Source: Oxytricha trifallax (Eukaryota > Ciliophora > Spirotrichea > Sporadotrichida > Oxytrichidae). Taken from it: a DNA stretch of 64,000 bases. Below are positions 39,488-51,959 of the stretch, piece by piece. The position numbers and the translations under genes were made by a program. Below the pieces are notes generated by a model. The model saw only the letters and a program-made list of their open reading frames with translations, ran no database searches and had not been told where the DNA came from. The DNA lies in the NCBI GenBank assembly GCA_000711775.1, contig ARYC01025360.1:1-64000 (forward strand). Direction: 5' to 3'. Each line of letters begins with the position of its first letter. Within the stretch, counting starts at the first letter, position 1.

Positions 39488-42400
39488 TATTATTTTAATA
39501 AAATTAAAAATATTAATAAATAAAAATTAATTTTAATAAGTTAGATTAAAAAACCCTAAAGAGTAAAAGCTTAATTTTAGAAACCATATATATAAATTAA
39601 AAACTAAAATAAACATCCTATTAATATTATTTTTGGAATAAATAATCTCTATATCTATTATATTCAAATAATTGAAATATACAAAAAATATGTTTACTTA
39701 ACTAATATTTTTTCTAGTAAACCGTCAAGTATTTTGATACTCATTGCAATAAGCTAAGTGTAGTTGGGTGATATTGAGAAATGGGAATAATTGGTATTTA
39801 ACTAAAGTATTATTTGAAAATAATAGTTCCATATGAAGTTTTTTGAATACAACATCATCATAATAATTTATGCGCTATATGTTTAATAGTTATGATAATA
39901 TTAATCAATTAAAATACATTTATATATTCAGCATGATTCCTAAACTCAAACTCTCTATTATTTTTGTTTCCTTTTATGCTACTAATTTTTTCCAATAAAA
40001 TTTCAGCTTTTCTATAATTCACTTTTATTTGATTATATTTTCGGTATTTTATATTTAATAGATTTTTAAATGAATTCAAAATTACCAAGAATTATTAATA
40101 CACATTTGCTAAATTAAAATTTAATACGAATAATATTTGGAAAACAAATTTTCTTTGCTGATTATCGAGTACATTATCATGCATTAATTATTGTACATAT
40201 TAAAAATAATATTAAAATTGGAAAAATAATTGTTAAATTTAGTGATTGCCATTTCTAAACCTGTTTGAAATAGCTAATATTATCATTTTATAAAAATGAT
40301 ATTCTTTAAACTATATTATTTAATTGAGCTTTTTAGCTTTAGAATTAATTTAGACTGGAAGTAAAGAAATCAATTGTTGAAGGAATAACTTATAGGAAAA
40401 CTTAAATTAGCATAATACTTTAAAGTATAAAAAATAAGAGGACAACATACTGTTAGAATAATTGCATATTCTCTTGGGTTTACAAGGATTAACTTAATGA
40501 AGAATTAAAGTAATTTTAAGCATTTTTAATATAATTATTAGTAACTAGAAATAACAATGAAGGAATAATATAAACGTACACAAACTATCGAGTTAGTACT
40601 TTATATTTATAATTAAAATTTTTATGCATGTTTTACATTTGAAAATATAATATCATCGATAATAAATGTTTAAAAATTAAAAGATATATATTTTTCTAGA
40701 AATTAACGTAATATAATTAGAATGCTTTAATTTAATCTGAATTCAATAAAAGTGTCTATAAATAAAATTTCCACTCTCAATGATAAGTGACTTCTTTTAA
40801 GTTTATTCAAAATAAAATCAATAGTATTCCAAATTATAAGATCTTTAAGTTTTAATTTTAGTAAATCTACCAAATTTTCTTGAGAATTTTAATATTTATC
40901 ACAAAATTTACTACAGAGAAAGCGGATATGCGATGGGCAAAAATTAAAAAAAATTATCAAAACTTATATATATATATATATATATATCTACTTTCGAAGA
41001 ATACTTATAATATCTAACTGCTTCGCAAAAAAACAATTGAATCAGAAAGCTAATAATAAAAATAAAATAAAAATGTAAAAATAAAATTGCATATACAAAC
41101 ACACTAATACTGCTTTAATATATATATGCATTTTTTCTAAATTTTGATCAATAAAAAATTAATTAATACGATAATATATTATTAAAGCCAGTTTTTTTTT
41201 ATTTTAATATAATTGAATTTCCCAATCTTTTGTATTTATATCAATAAAAATAAGATATTTAAACTTTAGAATTTTAAAATCTAGTGAAAAAGATTAATTT
41301 TAAATTTACATATGTTATAGATTTAATCCCAATTGTTTCATGCTTTTATTTTGTAAAATCTTAATAAAATAAGAACCATGTTTTTATTTCCATGAATTCA
41401 AGCCTAAAACCAACCCAGCCAGGTTTTCTGTAATTCATCTGCAATAAAGTATTTAGTTAGGTAAAACTTTTCAAACATTTCCTAAATCCTATTTTGGAAT
41501 CTTCTTAGATTAATAAGGACATTCTTTATTTCTAAAATTTGAATCTTGCTTCAAAATATGCCTTTCTTCATTTCATGCCCATAAAAAACTCTTTTAAGCA
41601 ATATAAAAAAATAAAATATAAAACATTTAATAAATTTTCTCGATTACTTTATATTAACCAATCATTTTTTAAAAAAATCTTATTTTTATACAAGTTTCAA
41701 GCAACTTTTGCTTTGAATTGCTTAAATATAAAAAAAATACAAAACCACTATTCTCTACCTTTTTAAAGGCCAAAAATAATATTTCTCAATCTTTCATTGT
41801 GTTTTATTCTAAGTTGTAGACATTATTTTTGAGGAGGTTGTCTCAAAATTCCAGTAACCCTCATATTTAGTTTTTTCATGAGTTTCTATCCTAAATGTAT
41901 CTCTTGTTTTCTAACCAACCCAATTGACAGATTATTCTAATATAATAAATTTTATTTTAATTATATACTTTTTGGTAATTTACTTTATTAGTGAGTGAAC
42001 AGCCCCAGCTTCACTCTATATTGTTTCTTTTTAGTTTAAAATTATAAATCATCGATTACTTTTAAAATAAAAAGCTGACCAGTTTAAATGTTTGTAGCTC
42101 AATTCATGAGTTTAAGCAATTCTTACTTATCCTTTAAATTATCTTTAAAAGCAAATATATCTGTATAATCATATAACACTTTTGCATTGATGGAGACTAA
42201 GACTGCTATTTTAGTATATATTTTTGATGAACTGCTAAAAAATAGTTTCACAGATTTGATGATCTCAGATTATTTCTTGTAATATTTGGCGACATCATAA
42301 TAATATGCGCTTGGATTTTTTTCATTTGTATTTTTCCTTACATGATTTATATTAATTACACTTAAACTTACAAACTAACTAACTAACTATAGGAAGGGAT

Positions 42401-44550
42401 CAATTGAAAGATTTTAATTTATCTTTGTTTGTTGTGTCTTAAAGCATAGAAAATTTTAAACCTTAACAATGAATGTCATAAGTAATCATGAAGAATATTT
42501 GTAAAAATAAACAAAAAAGAAAATTAATATAGAATAAACAATCTTAAATTCTAGATAAGTGTATGTACTGATTGATTGTAAAATTTAACTTTCTAAAATT
42601 TATTGTGATTATTTAAAAGTAAATAATTATAAATTGATCATGAAACTATAAGAAGTTTATTATTTAAGATTTATGATTAATTTTTTGTATATGTTAATTT
42701 GTTTAATAAGATTGAAAATTAAATTTATTGTATGTTTTACTTAATCAGAGTTTAAACAATTCAAATAACATTTATTAGTCCATATGAGAGTCATTTGATG
42801 AGATTGAACTCATTAAATAAAAATAAATCCTCTCAAGAGAAAGAATCTGCAGATTAATATTGAAATAAAACCCTATTAGTATTATTATAGATAAAATAGT
42901 TGATAACAGAAATATATAAATAATGATGAATTTAAATCAGTGTTGATATTGATTTAAACCGTAAAAAAATTCTCAAAGTGATTATACATACATAATAAGT
43001 AAATAATTTTAATTATTTGAATTAATCAAAAACTTTAAAATCCTTTAAATTATAACATTTAGTTTTCCTGCATAACACAATTTTCATTGTTGATTCTTTT
43101 AAGTTTAAGTTTGTCTCTAATTTTATTCTCAATTGCGTCTTCTACTCTATATTTGTGACAGAAATACTTTTTATTCAATAGGATTTCTTTTAGTTAAATT
43201 CTTTTAAACTAAAAACTATTACTCTCAAATCTATAAGAAAATTGGAGTATCAAAATCTCTCTCTAAAAATTATTGAAATTCTCAAAATGATATATTTAAA
43301 GTCAAAATATAATAGTAAAATTACAATATTAATACATTGTTGAGATTGGAAAAGTAATAATTTTAATTAATTAAGGAAGAGTTCGAATCTCTTATGGGTA
43401 AGTCTTTTTTTAGAATAAGTTTGAAATAAAACAATATGATTAATCAATAATGTTTAATTATAAATTTAACAATTTCCATAATACTATTAATTTTATGCTT
43501 TTATCTTTTATTATTGCAAAAACTTTTCGAAAAAAGCAAGAGTGCAATAATAAGAAGTAAGAATTTTTAGACAAAGGTTGTACTACCATACTTTTACAAA
43601 ATAAGCATACTTATGTGATGCATGGCATTATTTAATATTAGAATTACTTTTACTCTTCAATTAGAGATTGAATCCCTTTGAGATACTAATAAAGTATAGA
43701 AGGAAATTTATAAAGAGTTATACTATATTTTTTCAGTCATTTATACTAAAAACTGATCAGCATCACTGAAGCAACATATTTTATGTTGATGTTTAAAAAT
43801 CTGTCTATTTGCATTATTGATTCTTACTTTTAAGACTCCAGGATTTTCTTATGTATGATTGATTTTGCATGCTGCTTTAATATATTTAATTTTTTTTGCT
43901 TATTTAGTCAATGTAATGCATTGCTTCAAGTTGCCTCTATTATCTGCATTCTGGAATTATTTAAATTCAAATATCAATTTGATAAACTATCATAAATTTT
44001 GTTCCAAATTTAATTTTTAATTTATCTAAAAATATAGAAAAAAATTAGACTTAATAACATTTAATTTAATTTAAACCATTAAACATGATTAATTACCTTC
44101 TATATTTTTAAGAAATAAGTGAGTTCATCTTATTCTGGTGTAATACCTAAATAAACTGTGATTATTTCCATTTTAAATCTTTTCTTCCATTAAGTTTTTG
44201 AGTTCCTCTATTAAAGAATAGTTCTTTTATTAGGCTGTACTTCTTGATTCCTCTATTTTCCTTTAACTTATATGTTTTCTAAATAACAATTTGAGTAATT
44301 GCTAACTAATTTAAAAGATCTGTTTATTGCTTCTTTTGAGAGTATCATTATTGATTATATATATTTCAAAATTCAAAGATGTTTAAATTAATAAATTAAC
44401 AGAACAAATAATTATAACAAAAAATTAAAAATTAAATGGGTTTATAAGATTTAAAACTCTAAATGAAAAAAATTTTAATCTAAGCCACTAAAGCAAAATA
44501 TTAAAAATAAGTGACTATTCTTTTAAAATAAATGTAATGTTATCTGAGTA
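39488..44550. other. Long AT-rich stretch, no supported gene
   Basis: Contains a (TA)n run at about 40968-40988. Open frames such as 41539-41766 are Lys/Asn/Phe-rich and lack support. A tRNA-like T-arm near 43382 was examined and rejected. Confidence 0.4.
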
Positions 44551-44557
44551 TTGTAAA

Positions 44558-44592
44558 CGACGACGATGATGATGACGATGATGATGATGAAG
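44558..44592. repeat. (GAT/GAC)n trinucleotide repeat
   Basis: Imperfect GAC/GAT repeats. They could encode an Asp run on the plus strand, like the acidic tails elsewhere in the window, but the neighbouring sequence gives no exon. A short GC-richer patch follows to about 44720 without a coding reading. Confidence 0.6.
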
Positions 44593-45383
44593 AGAGAAAA
44601 AAATGGAAAAAAGTGAAATTATAGGCTCATCTTGTCATTGTCAATACTACGTGCCTGGCCTAACTCAACGCTAAAGGCGCTCCAATAGTACCAAAAAAAA
44701 TAGTAATTACTGATGCCTCTCTTCTCCAAGTCCTGATGCTTATAGAAAAAAGGGTAATATATATCTAATTTAAAAATTCCATATTTAAAATTAAAATTTA
44801 ATACCCTTATATTTAATACTCAGATAACATTACATTATATTACCTTGAGTTGAGAATGTTTTTTATAATTAAGATATCCAATAATCTTGATTATTTTTTA
44901 ATTTCTCATAAAATCGATTATTCTTTTAAAATACTTTCTTTAAATTGCTTAAACTACACTAGAGTTATGATTATTCTGCATATAAATATAGTTTAACATG
45001 ACTTTATAATTTTGGAATTACGCTGCGCTAATTAAGATTTAAATCATTACTTTCATAAAATAATACAAATTTATTGAGTAATCATTATAAATCAAATAAA
45101 AAATCGACCTAACTGCCTTCACTTAAAGTGAATTATTTTAAGAAATATGATGTTGATTGTTTATAGAATGTTTTGTTATTTATTAAAACATTATCGAATA
45201 TAAAAACGCTTTATTACTCTTTGTATAAATTCGATTTATTGAATTTAATTTTATTAGTAATATTAATAAAATATAAAACAAATAGGTAAAATAGAGTAAT
45301 TCAAATATAAGGATTAGTTTATTAAATACTAATTGCCATGTATTTTAAGTTATTGTAATTTAAATTTAATTTATGATTGTTGT

Positions 45384-46807
45384 GGGTGCTTGACGTCAGG
45401 GCGTCCCAGGTACCATCAGGACGTCCCAGGGTCGTCAAGACGTCCCAACATATAAAAACATAGAATAATAAAATTCCAAAATCCAACCACATGATAAAAT
45501 TAATAAGTGTTCTATTGATGATAGGGTATTGTTAGAGACTAGATTCCCTTTTGTTAGGAAGTATCATTTTTACACTATTTAATTAAATATGAAAATTTGT
45601 TATGATCTATTTCTATAATCAAATTAAAATTATCTCATGATTATGTATATGGTAAAACACTTTTTTTAATAACAGATAATTTTGATTGAAATTTATTATT
45701 TTATTCATTTTTCTTGTATGTTTTCACTTTTAATGATTATTTTTATGGAAATTAATGATTGAATCATTTAAAAATTTTTGATATTATGCACAAATTTTTT
45801 GAAATTTTCAACGTAAATAATTTTCAAATTCAATTCAATACTTTAATTTCTTTTATATTGGGTTCTTAATTAAAATATGTTTAACAAAAGACAAAAAAGT
45901 GAATTAAGTAAAATTTAAATAAAAGTATTCTTGAAATGAGTGATTTTAAGGTGATTAATAGCTTCAATCTTATAATCTCTTTGAACTAAAAGAGTATTAT
46001 AAATTGATTTAAATCGCCAAAATAAGTATTAAAATTTCTATAAATTCTTGTACCTCTTATAAAAATCTTATAGGAGGTAAACTCTCTAACGAAATGGAGA
46101 AAGTTTTAACAAAAGAGTAACAAATTTCAGAGCTTTATTTCCTTATTTTACCAATTTAATTCCATTAAATTAGCACTATATATGTTTAATTTAATAAGTA
46201 CTAGTACTAAAACCTTTTAAGCTTAATTGGTACATCACTTTAATAGTACCAAAACTTAATTAGATCCAGGTTATATTATATTGAAGTTTTAATGGAATAG
46301 TTTTAATTTAATTCAAAGCCTAGTTGGTATCATTTACCAAAATACTAAAACTATATTATTACAAAAGAATTTCAAAAAATGAAAAAATGGAGTCTCAAAG
46401 AATTATAAGAAGGAGTTTTATTAAAATTTAAATAATTTATTAATATAACTAAGCCAAAATAATGACATTTCATTTAAATTATTTTACATGATAAATATCT
46501 CCATAACAGTTATCCACATATAGTGATGATATAATATAAAAGAATAAATTCTCCGTCCTGATAATAATAAATAAAATTTAATTTAACACCAAGATGAAAT
46601 TTATCAAAATGAGTCCCCTATCCCCATTACTACTCTAATCAATATAACACATATAAACAATTATGGGGTGTTGGGGTATTGATTATTTTATTAATATTCA
46701 TAAGTTTGGACGTCTAGACGTCTCCTGGGACGCCCTGACGTCATCTGGGACGTCCTGACGATCCTGGGACGCCCTGATGGAGCTGGGACGTCCTGACGTC
46801 AACACCC
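45384..46807. mobile_element. Second element with 20-bp repeat ends (non-autonomous)
   Basis: The left end reads GGGTGCTTGACGTCAGGGCG and the right end, complemented, GGGTGTTGACGTCAGGACGT. Inside each end are the same ~20-bp units as in the 13.3-15.1 kb element, three on the left (45392-45448) and five on the right (46707-46800). It is 1.4 kb long. The interior is AT-rich with no transposase fragment or hairpin module I could see. Flanks share only GTTGT, so no clear 8-bp duplication. It appears to be a deleted relative mobilised by the same transposase. Confidence 0.75.
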
Positions 46808-47003
46808 GTTGTTTTAATTAATTAAAAATATATAATTCAAAATATTAAAAAAGAATGGAAAAGGTGGAGCTCTATGAGTAAAATAATTTATTTTATAAAG
46901 CTTATTTTTAGGAACACTAGTAAGCACAGCCAGTCATCATGAATAACGATTACTTTGTGATGCCCATAATTTTAGATCACAGACTAAATGCTGTTCATAA
47001 AAG

Positions 47004-47053
47004 TAACTTTAAATTTTGTTTTTTGTTTTTTTATTGAAATTTATGTAAATATT
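47004..47053. other. Putative IES 1 in IFT57 (50 bp, TA-bounded)
   Basis: TA at 47004 and TA at 47054 flank a T-rich segment. Removing it with one TA gives codons AAA AGT AGG GGT TTA AAA CCA, which leads straight into the conserved LKPLSR block. The same stretch can be viewed as a GTAACT..TTTAG intron, but GT-AG removal leaves the wrong frame. Confidence 0.6.
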
Positions 47054-47220
47054 TAGGGGTTTAAAACCACTATCAAGGATTTTCTTTGCATTATCTAGCA
47101 GCTATCCCAGTTATTAGTTCAAGTATTTTGGGCAACTGGATTCTTATTTACTTTCCAGAAATAGTCGTCAAGTTACAGACTTGAATAAATATGATGATTC
47201 AATGACAGGTCCATAAAATG

Positions 47221-47310
47221 TAAGTAAATATGAGGGAATTGTAGAGCTTAAAATGCATTATTATCATTCATATTTTTCGCCAATAACATTTTAACATAAA
47301 TTACTTCTAT
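47221..47310. other. Putative IES 2 in IFT57 (90 bp, TA-bounded)
   Basis: TA at 47221 and TA at 47311 flank 90 bp. Removing it joins TGPQN to VILESMKLVNEVKVFPDK, giving the spacing of other IFT57 proteins between YDD and FP.K. The segment is a multiple of three and has no TGA in frame, so a retained insertion cannot be excluded. It starts GTAAGT, but there is no AG at the far side. Confidence 0.55.
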
Positions 47311-47614
47311 TAATTCTTGAATCGATGAAATTGGTTAATGAGGTGAAGGTTTTTCCAGATAAACTAGAAACTGGCTATGGTGATGGAGTCTTTGAAATTT
47401 TGCTGAAATGGTGCGGTGTTTTGCTATTCAGGTCATATTCAAGAAATTAACTCACAATTAAAAATGAAGCAGATGGTTTCGATAATGTTATGAGTGGAAT
47501 GATATGGAAAGAGTGGCTCACAAGCTTTAAACCGGTATTCTCATAACTACAGAATGGTATGAAGAAGTGATTTGGATCAAACCAAGAAGTACACAGACTC
47601 AGCCAAGTAACAAT

Positions 47615-47987
47615 TATGATATATTTTTTGGAAAATAGAGAATTATAACAATTTGATTAACTATATTAAAAATAATAAAAATGTCTGATCAGAATGTGCA
47701 GTGCCACTCACTAATAATGTAAGTTACAAAAAACATATCTGAAATTATTTTTTTTTATAGGTTGTACCTGGTAAGAGTTGCGGTGGTGCTTGACGAAGAC
47801 TTCACAAGAGGCTGCAGTGACAAGGCAAAGGAAGCATAATACTAATCTGAATACGACGAGGTTCAATGCATTGGAAGAGATGAAAGTGATTTTTAAGATT
47901 TTTATTTTCTATTGCTATTATTACTAATCATGTTATTGTTAATCATATTGTTATAATTCTCTATTTTCCAAAAAAATATATCATGAA
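47615..47987. mobile_element. Putative IES 3 in IFT57: inverted-repeat element carrying the intron-like unit
   Basis: The ends are inverted repeats of about 45 bp. The left reads TGATATATTTTTTGGAAAAT and the right, complemented, reads the same with one extra T, continuing through AGAGAATTATAACAAT in both. TA dinucleotides lie at 47615 and 47988. Joining at one TA gives AAG TAA CAA TTA TCA GAT GTA, restoring a coiled coil (SAKQQLSDVRTKLVK). The right TA is a few bases outside the inverted repeat. The interior contains the unit described at 47687-47890. Confidence 0.7.
47687..47890 (+). pseudogene. Intron-bearing unit (locus D), inside IES 3
   Basis: ATG at about 47681 starts MSDQNVQCHSLI. A 42-nt intron (47719-47760) follows that begins with the same 22 nt as the introns of loci A and B. 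The downstream exon contains GTACCTGGTAAGA, like the V-x-PGK exons of loci A and C. In the VVPGKS frame a TGA follows soon. The frame that joins in phase reads LYLVRVAVVLDEDFTRG and on to DEVQCIGRDESDFQ. It could be a captured gene fragment or a small ORF of the mobile element itself. Confidence 0.45.
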
Positions 47988-48211
47988 TATCAGATGTAAG
48001 AACGAAGCTTGTTAAAGTTTCTGATTAAGTAAGTAAGGAACATATGATAATTGGGAAAGAGGGCATATTTTTAAAAAGCTTCTAAGAGATGATTGGAGAA
48101 AGCAGAACTCGCTGTAAACTTAAATGACATTCAAAATGCCTTCGCTACTGTAAGTAAGAATGTTGGAGTAATTTATAATGAACTCAGTAAAATTAACGAA
48201 AAACTATATAA

Positions 48212-48611
48212 TATTGTAGAAATAAATTTGAATTTCGAAAATTAATTATATTTAAATTGAAAATCGTGGCAGTTAAAGTTGGCCAATTTAAACGATCTAG
48301 GGCTCATTCGATAGAGAATTCAAAATTAGCTGGACTTTACTATTGGCGGTACTATTTTATCGCATCCCTGGAGCGAGATAACTTCACTTTAATGTGAGGG
48401 TATAATTTAATGAATTTAGAGGAGTTTAATTAAAGTGAAGTTATCTCGCTCCAGGGATGCGATAAATATAGTACCGCCAATAGTAAAGTCCAGCTAATTT
48501 TGAATTCTCTATCGAATGAGCCCAAGATCGTTTAAATTGGCCAACTTTAACTGCCACGATTTTCAATTTAAATATAATTAATTTTCGAAATTCAAATTTA
48601 TTTCTACAATA
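48212..48611. mobile_element. Foldback MITE copy 2 = putative IES 4 in IFT57
   Basis: A second copy of the 524-942 element, 398 bp plus TA, with the same TTGTAGAAAT ends and the same GCATCCCTGGAGCGAGATAA core on both arms. The bounding TAs are 48212-48213 and 48610-48611. Removing the element with one TA gives CTA TAT AAT ATT GAA AAA AAG, which joins NEKLYNI to EKKIND in one frame and preserves the IFT57 coiled coil. Confidence 0.85.
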
Positions 48612-48844
48612 TTGAAAAAAAGATTAATGATCCAGGCAAATCATTCTGTAAAAACGCTCTTTTTAAAAAGATAAAGAAGACTATTGACACTGTAAATAAA
48701 ATAAAATTTCTTCAAATAAGAATAGGTGTTGACTAAAGGCTCTGTTGTTATTAAAACTCAATTTAAAAACATAGAAATAAGGATACACAAGAAAGTATAT
48801 CAATAAATGGTTCTAGTAAAAACGATTACGATCTCAAAACTTGA

Positions 48845-50730
48845 ATAAAAAACTAATAAAATATATAGAGAAGCATTTTCTAATATATATAAAAATAATG
48901 TTATTTTGTTTTAAGTAAAAATAAATAAGAAATAAATGTATGGCAGTTAGTATTTAATAAACTAGTCCTTGCACTTGAATTACTCTATTTTTCCTATTTG
49001 TTTTATATTTTATAATATTAGACCCCTTACAATTTTACTTATCTTAAAAAATAAATTTCATATTGCTTTGTACTTTATTAAAACTTCAGAATCTAATTGA
49101 TCCTGGTTGAAATGGAATCATATTTATTTATGAATTTCAGATTTAAACTGATTAAGCTAATTAAGTAACCATTTTTAAACTAGATTACTAATATTTTTTT
49201 TTTTAATTTATTTAATCAATTTGTTTAAGAAATCTTTGTTAAGTTCTCTTAGTAGTTTAACCTAGCATTCTCTTTGGTCTAGAAAATACTGATGATCATG
49301 AAATTATTGTTTAAATTCTTTAATTTTTCTTGTTCTAGCACAGAATGAGTTAGTAGAACTATTTTTCTTGAAATTTAGAGTTTCTTGGACATGTACTATT
49401 AAAATTGAAGTCTGACATATTATTTCTTCTATGAAGAATTTTTATTAGCAAATTCATAATTCTATGAGGTATCTAATTCATCTAGATTGAAATACGAATT
49501 ATTTATTTCACGAAAAAATTTCTATGTCCTAAGGCCTTCTTTTTGTTTAAATTTTACTCTATTTTTCTATCCACAGTTTTAAAATTTTAAACCAAAGTGA
49601 TTTCTCTTTCGAGGAATATAATATAATAAAAAACTACAAACATATTTAATTATAGTCAATAACTAATTAAAATTAACTTAATCTACTATATTATAGGCTT
49701 TCTTTTAAACTTAAATGCTTTCTAACTAGTTGTAAAAAATTACTAATTAAAATAATCATCAGGCAAAAAATATGTGCATCGTCTATTTGAAGATTTGAAA
49801 AAAGAAATAATTATACGAATTTTTAACTAAGGAAGAGGGGCTTATCTACCCAAGATAGCTGTTCTAATATTTAATTTTTAATAGTATTTAAGGGGGAAAA
49901 AGGAAAGACTAGAATTATTAATGTAAAATAGTATCTAATCATTCTGTTACATATCAGTTAAATTATTTTATGATGCACTTTAAGCAAATTATATTAATTT
50001 TCGGATGCATCACCAACTTTTTAAAACTTGGTGATGCACCCATTAAATATATAAATAATAAAATTAAAAGTATATACTTAAAATGTCATCTTGGCATATT
50101 ATATATTTTGACTTCATTTTTTTCATGCACATATTATGCTAATATTGCGCCTATATAGTTTAATTATATAGAGTTTAACATCTTGAGTAATAATCAGTCC
50201 TATAAAAAATATTACTTTTAAACTTAAGTGTAATTCTATATAGAATTAACTCTAATCAATTTGTAATAGAACTTAATTCTATTAAGAGCTTATAAAATAT
50301 AATTTGTGGATAAGACACTATCATTAAGTTAAATCCATGAATCAAACTTATTCCTAATAAAAAACTAAAATATCTACATAGAATTAGTATAACTTTAAAT
50401 ATAATATTTTGATTCCTTATTCTATTAAAATATTAAGTGCTATAATTAAACAGGATGATACTCAAACACTATTAATTTATGTAAAATTTATCTATATTTT
50501 AATTTAATAAGTTAAATTTAATTACTGAACAATATGATATATGTTTTCTTGGGGTTTGTGTCCTTAATATAAAGATATTAATTTATTCTAATATATTTAT
50601 TATTAAAGTTATATAAATTTAAAACGAATGAAAATTAAATTTAACAATCTAAGCATCAAATCGCACAGATGTAAAAACTAAGGATTTTAACAAAAATTTA
50701 AATCAATGAATGATGTGATGTCTTTTTATT
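48845..50730. other. AT-rich DNA, no supported gene
   Basis: No gene supported. A direct/inverted motif CACCAAC..ACTTGGTGATGCACC occurs near 50007-50040 as a small hairpin. The open frame 49970-50158 spans it but has no other support. Confidence 0.4.
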
Positions 50731-50734
50731 TGCG

Positions 50735-50890
50735 TTTCATAAAATAGAAGGAAGAACTGCTGATGATCTTCTTAAAAAGTTTAGAATGAGCCAATATTAA
50801 TTAATTTTTTGCCAGACCAATGTGACTGACTTCTCCTTGACAAAAAGTGGATCAAAGTTGGTCTATCCTTGGATTCAGATCGAGTGAATG
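50735..50890 (+). pseudogene. Short coding-like fragment
   Basis: The plus frame reads EGRTADDLLKKFRMSQYQL, then FCQTNVTDFSLTKSGSKLVY and PWIQIE before TGA. Composition and codon phase look protein-derived. No start codon, partner exon or family was identified. Confidence 0.3.
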
Positions 50891-51959
50891 AAATATTACG
50901 GAGAGTAAAATATTAAAAATGATTTAGATTGGACTGCTTCAAAATAATTTTATAGCATCTGACGCCTCAGTTTGCAAAAGCTCAAAGGAGCTCTACAACA
51001 TTCAATTGCAATAAATTATTTGATTAATCTTTTTTACAAGTATATAAGGGAAAGCCTACACATTTATTGAAGTAAAACACCCAAAGAAATTAAGGCTTGT
51101 AAAATAAGAAGCCCTGACCAAAAAAATCGAAACACAAAATAATTAATTAAAATAAAAGGGTGAGTTGCAAATGAATAAAATAAAATACTAAATTTACGAT
51201 CTGCTCAACTATAATTAGCTTACAATTCATCTTTATGAAGTTATTGTTATTGACCTTAGGGGAGTCCTCTTAACAATATACCTAGTTATTAGGATTATAA
51301 TTTAAGGTGTGAAATGAATAATTATAGCATTTAATTTTTAATTTTAAAACTAAAGCATATTTATTTAAGCAAAAATAAAATTTTTCATTCACTCATAAAT
51401 TAATAAGTATAGGTGGACTAAGTTATTTTAAAAATGAGAACAATAAACTTTGTGATTAATTTATTATTATTTTTCAATGTACTAGTATCTTTAAATTTAC
51501 ATTTATCACTTAAGTTAAATAATGTTTTATAAACTTTAATTTTGAATTCGACAACATATTAGGCATTAATATATCAACTTTCATCAAAATTTTAGGGATT
51601 AAATTTTTAAACTTTGAATCCTGAGCAAACTTTTTCGACACTTTAAAAGCATTAAAAGTAATGATAGATCGAACTCTGAGTTATAACAATTGATTTCTTT
51701 ATAGATTCTATTAAACTAAGAAAAATATAGAAAGGGCTAGGAATTAAAAATGACTTGTATTTATTTCTTAAAGTTTTTAGTACTTTGTTATAGTTAAATG
51801 AAACTTTATCACGTGACTAACAACTGCTTTATCATTAAGAGACATTAAGAGACTACTAAAAATAATTGTTACATTAATTGTGACTACAATGAATATTCAT
51901 GCTTGCAAAGTATTTATCAAATATACATAAAATCATCAGTAAAAACATATTGAATAATA

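Larger units (their letters stand above)
46939..48844 (+). pseudogene. IFT57: IFT57 (intraflagellar transport complex B) gene with four TA-bounded insertions
   Basis: IFT57 is a complex-B subunit needed to build cilia. Read with TAA/TAG as Gln, the plus strand shows ordered family landmarks: MNNDYFVMPIILDHRL from ATG 46939, LKPLSRIFFALSS (about 47061), LNKYDDSMTGPQ, then VFPDKLETGYGDGVFEIL (about 47345-47400, matching the conserved FPPSKLKSGYG block). The C-terminal coiled coil includes LDQTKKYTDSAKQQLSD, LSKINEKLYNI and KKIKKTIDTVNKIKFLQIRI, the last like the family's LVKIKK...MDxRIGV end. Stop is TGA at 48842. Insertions at 47004-47053, 47221-47310, 47615-47987 and 48212-48609 each sit between TAs. 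One-base frame breaks remain near 47400, 47570 and 48090. It is either a decaying copy or a gene with assembly indels. Confidence 0.8.

Noticed and set aside
41539..41766. 75-codon plus-strand open frame
   Set aside because: Lys/Phe/Asn-dominated composition of translated AT-rich DNA, no motif, no codon bias.
43382..43408. tRNA-like T-arm (AAGAGTTCGAATCTCTT followed by a T run)
   Set aside because: No matching acceptor strand, D-loop GG or anticodon stem in the 75 bases upstream, so it is not a tRNA gene.
47004..47056. Reading IES 1 as a GT-AG intron (GTAACT..TTTAG)
   Set aside because: Splicing there puts the conserved LKPLSR block out of frame; the TA join keeps it in frame.
47221..47310. 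Reading the 90-bp IFT57 segment as a spliceosomal intron because it begins GTAAGT
   Set aside because: There is no AG between about 47253 and the resumption of homology at 47313; a TA-to-TA join gives the expected protein spacing.
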